Assembly: GCA_045226335.1 (NCBI GenBank)
Contig: JBGVCH010000036.1
Coordinates: 9,339-73,338 of the forward strand
Source of the DNA: RUG11272 sp045226335
Lineage (GTDB): Bacteria > Bacillota > Clostridia > Christensenellales > Aristaeellaceae
Length of the DNA: 64,000 bases
Reading direction: 5' to 3'
The position numbers and the translations under genes are program-made. The notes under the pieces were generated by a model. That model made no database searches. It was not told the DNA's origin and was given only the letters and a program-made list of their open reading frames with translations. This document shows, piece by piece, positions 26,801 to 31,942 of the stretch; the stretch's first letter is position 1, and each line of letters opens with the position of its first letter.

Positions 26801-27269
26801 CTTCCTGTCCCTGGTACCGCTGGAGGAGCTGCGTTTGGCGGGTGTGGGCAATAGGCTGCCCGTGCTGTCCCGGTGCCGGGAGGACCTCCTGGCGGCCGGG
26901 GTGCTGGAGAAGGAGGAGGCCGGCATGATCCGGCTGGACCGGTGCGCGGCCTTCTTTGACGGCGAACTTGGGCAGCGGCTGCTGGCCTCTCCGCGGGTGA
27001 AGCGGGAATGGCGGTTCAACTGGCGCATGCCCGACAGCCCCGTGCTGCTGCAGGGCGTCATCGACGCGGCCTTCCGGGAGGGGGACGGCTGGGTGCTGCT
27101 GGACTACAAGACCGACCGCATCACGGACGAGGCGGCCTTTGTGGATCATCACCGGGAACAGCTGCGGTGGTATGCCCGGTCTGTGGAGGCAATCAGCGGG
27201 GAGACCGTGCGGGAATGCTGGCTGTGGTCCCTGAGTCTCTCAAAAGCCTTCCCGGTGGCCCTGTTGTGA
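23826..27269 (+). CDS. addA: Helicase-exonuclease AddAB, subunit AddA
   Basis: The 1147-residue protein is a UvrD-family SF1 helicase with a C-terminal RecB-type nuclease, as in AddA, which resects double-strand breaks for RecA. Motifs in order: Q-motif FTDEQKAAI, Walker A SAAAGSGKTAVLVERI, IITFTNAAAAEMR, motif II IFVDECQDISQIQ, motif III MVGDVKQSIYRFRQANP, motif V MTIHKSKGLEFPVVLC, motif VI LYVAMTRARERLIL, and the nuclease site LLQGVIDAAFREGDGWVLLDYKTD. The ATG at 23826 gives the usual N-terminus MIFTDEQ. The partner addB normally precedes addA in Firmicutes but is not here. A parS site lies 73 nt upstream. Confidence 0.95.
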   Translation: MIFTDEQKAAINVENGTLLVSAAAGSGKTAVLVERIYRLIMDDHRLKHMLIITFTNAAAAEMRARLNKRLREAVREDPERIGQALDDLECTQISTIHGFCQQVLRNEFQGVRIDPGARVAAKEEGKALFDRASRDALNALLAERDPQFEDFAAAFGVQNMLEFCGSLHEFLMSLPKPFEWLARKVEAARTEDMACHPWMEALRAYCVRQARGLLVDLEAYLDLSAAPEALPGMAVTAEKDRAALAPFVRAAEAGDAGAILAACGIKFPTSARVTSKTPEEEAVKNRWTSCRDDIKKQIGGLAKRFAFLLADPEKLRDDLRRVTGHLAGLARLTEETHRRFLDLKREERVIDFADMEQMTYDLLTDPSEPEYREIYQKAYRHIFVDECQDISQIQNDIIMAVHGPENSLFMVGDVKQSIYRFRQANPTLFLDRMRTYSREKDAAERAVFLQKNFRSTPAVLDAVNAVFARAMQRQVTEIDYTAEDALVPGGENTDTTPVEVHLIPEEGLNAREKAAAEADFAVRRIRKLLEEEKPGGGHWTYRDIAILMPRVANVGQQVAAALRDRGIPVYFDADGTYYEQAEVRAFKALLTLMDAPENDVALLAVLREPPFGFTDAMLAKIRLRRPEKGVSFGEALTDAAQTDTRLGARCRDALDTLAEWRFRLETSRLFDGLWELLRKSGLYARMGARKGGAERQANLRILCEKASEYEGRGGVALHGFLEQLEQEVSGGEAGSAHELGASENVVRLMTIHKSKGLEFPVVLCLQLSASIEKKRASDLAMHRDLGVCLPFVNREAGTKRAVPGSEAIARACAFDERAERCRLLYVAMTRARERLILSGVEKPDKACWRQAPGPERVEAADSMMDWVMQAVTDLQRAGVPSPFALTWEDPVEPETAEEPEDREISLPASGAEGGRLTWWDEPPRPVVYSALKTSVTSLVRPRPLQTEETEEDAALKRLPEILALRLGELPSHPAWMEERDTRGADYGISTHRFLSLVPLEELRLAGVGNRLPVLSRCREDLLAAGVLEKEEAGMIRLDRCAAFFDGELGQRLLASPRVKREWRFNWRMPDSPVLLQGVIDAAFREGDGWVLLDYKTDRITDEAAFVDHHREQLRWYARSVEAISGETVRECWLWSLSLSKAFPVALL

Positions 27270-27351
27270 CGGAAAAGTGGGTTTGACTCGTTGATTATTG
27301 CAAAAATGTGGCGCAAAAATGGGTTTCAACGGCAAAAATCGCCATAAAAAC

Positions 27352-27380
27352 TTGACAAAAAGGGTAAGTTGTGGCATATT
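27352..27380 (+). promoter_or_regulatory. Promoter of the MBL-fold hydrolase gene
   Basis: TTGACA (27352-27357), 17 nt and CATATT (27375-27380), about 65 nt before the GTG/ATG start region, with GGAGAGGAGG ahead of the ATG at 27446. Confidence 0.65.
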
Positions 27381-27445
27381 GGTGGTGAAATTCTCACACT
27401 TTCGTATCAGATCGTTCACGGTTTGCGCCGGAGAGGAGGGCCCGC

Positions 27446-28294
27446 ATGGACAAAACGCTGTTTGTGACTTACTACCTGCACAGCGGGTTTTCCTGTGCCC
27501 TCGGCAAGACGCTGCTGATCTTCGACTACTGGCTCGGGGAGCATGGGGAGCTGGCGGAGCGCAAGCGCATCCAGCCGGAGTTCCTGCGGCGCTTCGACGA
27601 GATCTACGTCTTTGTCAGCCACGGCCATCCCGATCACTTCGACCCGGTGATCAACAGCTGGCAGGGCGTGTTTCCGGTGACCTACATCGTGTCATACGAC
27701 ATGCCGGTGGGCACCCGGGGCAAGCGGATGAAGCCCGGGGACAGCCTGCGCTTCGGGAACCGCATGGACGTGACGGCCTATGATTCCACGGACCTGGGGG
27801 TGTCCTTCCTGGTGACCCTGGACGGGATCCGGATCTTCCACGCCGGGGACCTGAACTTCTGGCACTGGCGGGAGGAGTCCACGGTGCAGGAGATCGAGGA
27901 GGCGGACGCCGCCTTCCGCAAGGCCTGCGCGGCCATTCCCGGCGGCGTGATCGACATCGCGTTCTTCCCCGTGGACCCGCGCCAGGGCAGGCTTTACGAC
28001 GCCGGCGCCAACTACTTCATCATGACCGCCAAGCCGCGGCTGCTGGTGCCCATGCACTTCTGGGGCCGGGCGGAAAACGTGTCCGAGTTTGCCCGCAGGG
28101 CCCGCAGCCGGGACACGGAGGTCATCGCCATGGTGCGCCCCGCGGAACAGCTGCAGATCCAGTTTGACGAGGACGGCTTCATGACGATCTACATCGAGCA
28201 GGACACCGGCCCGGCCTTGCCGGAGCGGGACGACGTCTTCGGCGAGACGGACCTCCCGGTGGATCTGGGCGGCCTGACCGGCGGCGAGAAGTGA
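27446..28294 (+). CDS. MBL-fold metal-dependent hydrolase (UlaG-like)
   Basis: The 282-residue protein has the metallo-beta-lactamase metal site VFVSHGHPDHFDP, then IFHAGDLNFWHW and VPMHFWGRAENVSEF. The pattern matches the UlaG/COG2220 L-ascorbate-6-phosphate lactonase-like group, cytosolic hydrolases of varied substrates. It follows addA by 176 nt with its own promoter. Its stop codon sits inside the terminator hairpin. The true substrate is unknown; no sugar-utilisation genes flank it. Confidence 0.82.
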   Translation: MDKTLFVTYYLHSGFSCALGKTLLIFDYWLGEHGELAERKRIQPEFLRRFDEIYVFVSHGHPDHFDPVINSWQGVFPVTYIVSYDMPVGTRGKRMKPGDSLRFGNRMDVTAYDSTDLGVSFLVTLDGIRIFHAGDLNFWHWREESTVQEIEEADAAFRKACAAIPGGVIDIAFFPVDPRQGRLYDAGANYFIMTAKPRLLVPMHFWGRAENVSEFARRARSRDTEVIAMVRPAEQLQIQFDEDGFMTIYIEQDTGPALPERDDVFGETDLPVDLGGLTGGEK

Positions 28295-28306
28295 CCGCCG
28301 GTTTTT
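28277..28306 (+). terminator. Rho-independent terminator overlapping the MBL hydrolase stop codon
   Basis: ACCGGCGG (28277-28284) and CCGCCGGT (28295-28302) form an 8-bp stem followed by TTTTT; the stop codon is in the loop. Confidence 0.8.
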
Positions 28307-28534
28307 CTGTGCCCGGAAAATGAAGGAAAAATCCCCAGGGAATGTGGACAAATCTGTGGATTGTGTGGAAAACTTTCACGGATTGAAATAATTTATCCAC
28401 AAGGAGCCCCTGAAGCTGTGGAAAAACAGGCAAAATCGGTGGACAACTCCGGGATGGGCTGTGAACAGGAAAATGCAGGGCGCAAATGTGACAGAATTGT
28501 TGTCCGCCCGTAACCGGTTCCGGCGGAAAAACGC
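28307..28534. other. Second DnaA-box cluster: candidate oriC element, site B
   Basis: This gene-free gap holds one exact DnaA box, TTATCCACA (28393-28401), and close copies TGTGGACAA (28343-28351), TGTGGAAAA (28364-28372 and 28417-28425; each one mismatch from TGTGGATAA) and TGTGGATTG (28355-28363). An AT-rich patch (GAAATAATTTAT) adjoins the exact box. Most boxes point opposite to those at 15.9-16.1 kb. It may be a second part of a split origin or a DnaA titration site. Confidence 0.6.
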
Positions 28535-28564
28535 TTGCCAAGGGCCGGGGATTTATGGTAGAAT
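28535..28564 (+). promoter_or_regulatory. Promoter of the PASTA protein gene
   Basis: TTGCCA (28535-28540), 18 nt and TAGAAT (28559-28564), with GGAGGCG ahead of the ATG at 28599. Confidence 0.6.
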
Positions 28565-28598
28565 CACGGCGATATGAATCGGTCGGAGGCGAAAAGAC

Positions 28599-29786
28599 AT
28601 GACCATTGTCAGCGCGGAAATCCTCGGTGTGCGAACCGGACAGGTCAACGGGAATTACGGGTCCGCCGCCCAGTACACCGTCCTGATCCAGCGGGATGAC
28701 GGGAGCCCGGAGATCCGGGAGTGCAGCCTGCAGGACCTGCGGCAGCTGGCTCCGTGGCTGAGGACGCCCATGTCGGGGCTGAAGGCGCTGACGGAGCGGG
28801 TGACGGCCCTGGAGGAAGCGGTCCGCCGGATGACCTGGCAGAACATCGCCGCGGCACACCCCATGCCGGAGGTGGTGGGTCTCCCCGGCGATGAGGCCGT
28901 GGAGCGGCTGACAGCCGACGGCTTCAGGACGATCCTGCTGCATGAGAGCTCCGGGGGAGCCCCGGCGGGCAAGGTGTACGCGGCCGTTCGCCGGGAGGAC
29001 GATCCCATGGCGGTGGAGCTGGACGTGCGCTGCCCCCTGCCGGAGGTGGTGGGCCTGCCGGAGGAGGAAGCCCTGACCCTGGCCCGGGAGGCGGGTTTCC
29101 GGGTGAAAACGGAGGCGGCCCTCACCGAAGAGGACCGGACGGGCGAGGTGGTCTCCGTCAGCCGGCCGGATCCCTACGGTATGGACGTGACCTTCTCGGT
29201 GGCCCGCCGGGTGCCGGAACTGAAGGAAAAGAGCCTGGACGCGGCGCTGCATGAGCTGGAGAGCCTGGGCATCCCGGTGGCGGGCATCCGCCGGAAGAAC
29301 GAGCCCGGCGTACCCCTGAACAGCGTCCTCGACTGGCACCGCGCCGGCGGCAGTGCGCTGACCCTGGTGGTGGCCAGCGACAAGCCCAACGAGGTCTACA
29401 CCTGCAGCCAAGTGAAGATCAGCCACCAGATGATGCAGGACTGCGAGGTGGACAGCATCACCGGCAGCGCGACCTTCCAGTACGAAAAGCGGGACCTGGA
29501 GGTGGAGCTGACCACCGTGATCCGGCCCGCCCATTCCCACAGCTGGGTGGCGGTGGCGGAGATCTGGATCGACCAGGTCAAGATGAACAACTTCGCCACG
29601 CTGCACGACGTGGCCGGCGTGACGTCCGGCGTTCCGCAAAAGCTCCGCCTCACCTACACCCTGGACCGCGGCCTGAAGACGGAACTTCCGCCCGCCCGGG
29701 TCACCCTGCGGCTGTTCACCGAGTTCGGTGACATCCAGAAGTACAACGCCGCCCTGTCCGTGGACCTGGACTTTGACTGGGAGTGA
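28599..29786 (+). CDS. Soluble triple-PASTA-domain protein of unknown function
   Basis: The 395-residue protein has no signal peptide or membrane helix. Residues 1-57 are a small beta region, 58-80 a short coiled coil. Three PASTA-like repeats follow at about 88-146 (MPEVVGLPGDEAVERL), 147-204 (LPEVVGLPEEEALTLA) and 205-262 (VPELKEKSLDAALHEL). A beta-rich C-terminal domain (about 266-395) ends DLDFDWE. PASTA repeats normally sit outside the cell on PrkC-type kinases and PBPs, where they sense muropeptides; a cytosolic set without kinase or PBP is unusual. It lies between DnaA-box cluster B and parS 3. Function unknown; a link to IreK/IreB signalling is speculative. Confidence 0.75.
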   Translation: MTIVSAEILGVRTGQVNGNYGSAAQYTVLIQRDDGSPEIRECSLQDLRQLAPWLRTPMSGLKALTERVTALEEAVRRMTWQNIAAAHPMPEVVGLPGDEAVERLTADGFRTILLHESSGGAPAGKVYAAVRREDDPMAVELDVRCPLPEVVGLPEEEALTLAREAGFRVKTEAALTEEDRTGEVVSVSRPDPYGMDVTFSVARRVPELKEKSLDAALHELESLGIPVAGIRRKNEPGVPLNSVLDWHRAGGSALTLVVASDKPNEVYTCSQVKISHQMMQDCEVDSITGSATFQYEKRDLEVELTTVIRPAHSHSWVAVAEIWIDQVKMNNFATLHDVAGVTSGVPQKLRLTYTLDRGLKTELPPARVTLRLFTEFGDIQKYNAALSVDLDFDWE

Positions 29787-29811
29787 GCCCCCGGAATACG
29801 GCCGCGCCGAA

Positions 29812-29827
29812 TGTTCCACGTGAAACA
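29812..29827. other. parS centromere site 3
   Basis: TGTTCCACGTGAAACA, identical to site 1, 25 nt after the PASTA gene stop. Confidence 0.95.
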
Positions 29828-29874
29828 TTTTGTTTGTACACATCGGAGTACGGGACGAAAGAGGAGGAAAAAAC

Positions 29875-30957
29875 ATGAAGAAGGCAAAGCTGCTGGACAC
29901 GGCGGTGTCCTTTGACCCCTACTGGGGAGAGCCGGACCGCGACGGCGACCAGGGATACGAGTACCTGGAGGACGGGCGGGTGAAACTGCGGCTGAAGGCC
30001 CCCGGCGCCAGGGAAGTGGCCCTGGACCAGTTTGGCACCATGCACCCCCTGACCCGGGTGTCGGAGGATATGTGGGAGGGCACGGTCTCCCTGGGCCGCG
30101 GCTTCCAGTATTTCTTCCTGAAAATCGACGGGAACGACGTGCTGAGCCCCTACCTGCCCATCGGCTACGGCTGCTGCCGGCCCATGAACTTCCTGGACGT
30201 TCCCGTGCCCGGCGAGGAGGAATGGGGCGAGATGGCGGGGATCCCCCACGGCGCGGTGACCCGGCACTATGTCTTCTCCACCGTCACCGGCAAGGAGGAG
30301 ATCTGCCTGGTGTACACGCCGCCGGCCTATGATCCGCAAAAGAAATACCCGGTGCTCTATCTCCAGCACGGGTACGGGGAGAACGAGACGGGCTGGGTCT
30401 ATCAGGGCCACGTGGGCCGGATCGCGGACCGCCTGATCCACGAGGGCCGGATGCGGGAGATGCTGATCGTCATGGGCAACGGCATGACCGCTGCCGACCA
30501 GCCCCACATGGGCCGGATGCTGTTCCCGCAGGTGCTGCTGAAGGACCTGATCCCCTTCATCGAGGCGCGCTATCCGGTGTACACGGACAAGTGGCATCGG
30601 GCCATGGCGGGGCTGAGCATGGGCAGCTACCAGACCAGCATCACCACCCTGTCCAACCCGGACCTGTTCGGCTACGCGGGCCTGTTCAGCGGGTTCCTGC
30701 GCTTCCCCCGGGCCGGTGAGGAGGAGAAACACCTGGCCATCCTGGACACGCCGGAGGTCTTCAAGGCGGCGTTCCGGGTGTTCTACCGCGCCATGGGCAC
30801 GGAGGACAATTTCTTCGAGGCCTTTGCCGCGGATGATCAATTTGTCGCGGAAAAGGGCGTGGACATGCTCCGCCGCACCTTCCCCGGCGGTCACGACTGG
30901 GGCGTGTGGCGCCGCTGCATCCACGACTTCCTGCCCATGCTGTTCACGGAGGACTGA
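29875..30957 (+). CDS. Alpha/beta-hydrolase esterase with N-terminal E-set domain (Fes/IroE or feruloyl-esterase-like)
   Basis: The 360-residue protein has an Ig-like E-set/CBM48-type domain at about 25-110 (VKLRLKAPGAREVALDQFG) followed by an esterase domain: YPVLYLQHGYGENETGW (oxyanion loop), nucleophile S248 in MAGLSMGSYQT and H340 in GGHDWGVW. This layout is shared by enterochelin esterases and carbohydrate esterases of xylan-degrading gut bacteria. No signal peptide is seen, so it would act in the cytosol. GAGGAGGAAAAAAC precedes the ATG at 29875. A role on acetylated or feruloylated oligosaccharides would fit the GH genes further on, but is inferred. Confidence 0.82.
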   Translation: MKKAKLLDTAVSFDPYWGEPDRDGDQGYEYLEDGRVKLRLKAPGAREVALDQFGTMHPLTRVSEDMWEGTVSLGRGFQYFFLKIDGNDVLSPYLPIGYGCCRPMNFLDVPVPGEEEWGEMAGIPHGAVTRHYVFSTVTGKEEICLVYTPPAYDPQKKYPVLYLQHGYGENETGWVYQGHVGRIADRLIHEGRMREMLIVMGNGMTAADQPHMGRMLFPQVLLKDLIPFIEARYPVYTDKWHRAMAGLSMGSYQTSITTLSNPDLFGYAGLFSGFLRFPRAGEEEKHLAILDTPEVFKAAFRVFYRAMGTEDNFFEAFAADDQFVAEKGVDMLRRTFPGGHDWGVWRRCIHDFLPMLFTED

Positions 30958-30968
30958 CGAAAACCAAA

Positions 30969-31005
30969 GCGCGGGAGAGCTGTTCATCGCTCCCCCGCGT
31001 TTTTC
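30969..31005. terminator. Terminator between convergent esterase and zinc-ribbon genes
   Basis: GCGCGGGAGAGC / GCTCCCCCGCG stem followed by TTTTT on the plus strand. Confidence 0.85.
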
Positions 31006-31012
31006 AGTCGCC

Positions 31013-31858
31013 TCAGTTGATATTGAACCGGGCCTCGCCCAGGATGGTGTTGTCGAAGAAGATCTTGTAGGTGTAAGTGCCGCTGGGGATGGTGCCCTTC
31101 TCGGCCATCAGGGTGGACCAGACATTCTTGAAGTCGTAGGTCTCCCAGTACACATAGCCCCACCGCTTGAGGAAATCCTCGTAGGTGTAGTGGAACAGCA
31201 GGGGTTCCCCGCTGGGCAGGATGACGGCCATGCGGACATAGAAGGAGTAATCCTGGTTGAGATGACTGGTGGAGATCTTGATGGTGGCGCCGTAGATGCT
31301 GCTCATGTAGTCCTTGCGCATCTCGTTGCCGGAGAAGGAGTTGACGGTGGAGGACCGGTTGTTGCGGCGCTGGCGCAGGGAGAAGGTCAGGCGCATGCCG
31401 GACACGGTGGTGAAGGCGCGGATGGTGGGATTGTAGTCATACCAGCCCTGCTTCCCGTTGTTGTCCGTGACGGTGATCCAGTAGCGCTCGCCGGGCACCA
31501 GATCCGATTCCAGCCGGGCGCTGGTGGAGTACTGGTAGGTGACCGCGTTCCACCGGATCACGTCCGCGCCGCTGTTGTAATTGGCGTTGACATAGCCCTG
31601 GTAGTCGATCCTGTAGGGCGCGGTGCCGCCGGTCCAGCGGATGGACACCGAGCCGTCGCTCTCCAGGTCCACGCTGGTCACCGTGGGACCGCCGGATGTG
31701 GAGGTCACGGTGGAGGTCGGTTTTTTCGTGCCGCAGTTGGAGCAGAAGTTGCCGCTGTTGGACTGTCCGCATTCCGGGCAGTACCAGGTTTCGGCCAGGG
31801 CGCTGACGCAGCCGAGGCAGAGGACGAGGGTCAGGACGAGAGCCATGATTCGTTTCAT
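31013..31858 (-). CDS. Secreted zinc-ribbon protein with beta-sandwich domains
   Basis: The 281-residue protein begins with a clear signal peptide (KRIMALVLTLVLCLGCVSALA). Directly after the cleavage site comes a zinc ribbon, WYCPECGQSNSGNFCSNCGTKK, four cysteines in two CxxC knuckles. A Thr/Ser-rich linker, a fibronectin/Ig-like beta domain (about 57-150) and a C-terminal beta domain follow. A zinc ribbon outside the membrane is uncommon. No enzymatic motif is visible. It has its own promoter and runs alongside the larger secreted protein on the same strand. Confidence 0.7.
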   Translation of the reverse strand: MKRIMALVLTLVLCLGCVSALAETWYCPECGQSNSGNFCSNCGTKKPTSTVTSTSGGPTVTSVDLESDGSVSIRWTGGTAPYRIDYQGYVNANYNSGADVIRWNAVTYQYSTSARLESDLVPGERYWITVTDNNGKQGWYDYNPTIRAFTTVSGMRLTFSLRQRRNNRSSTVNSFSGNEMRKDYMSSIYGATIKISTSHLNQDYSFYVRMAVILPSGEPLLFHYTYEDFLKRWGYVYWETYDFKNVWSTLMAEKGTIPSGTYTYKIFFDNTILGEARFNIN

Positions 31859-31888
31859 TTCGTTTCACCTCCGGGAAATGTTGGTTTG

Positions 31889-31917
31889 ATTCTATCATAC
31901 CGGGACGGATTCGTCAA
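31889..31917 (-). promoter_or_regulatory. Promoter of the secreted zinc-ribbon gene
   Basis: Minus-strand -35 TTGACG (31912-31917) and -10 TAGAAT (31889-31894), 17-nt spacer, followed by a CGGAGGTG ribosome site. Confidence 0.65.
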
Positions 31918-31942
31918 TTCTCCGGGACGCTTTTCCACCGTG

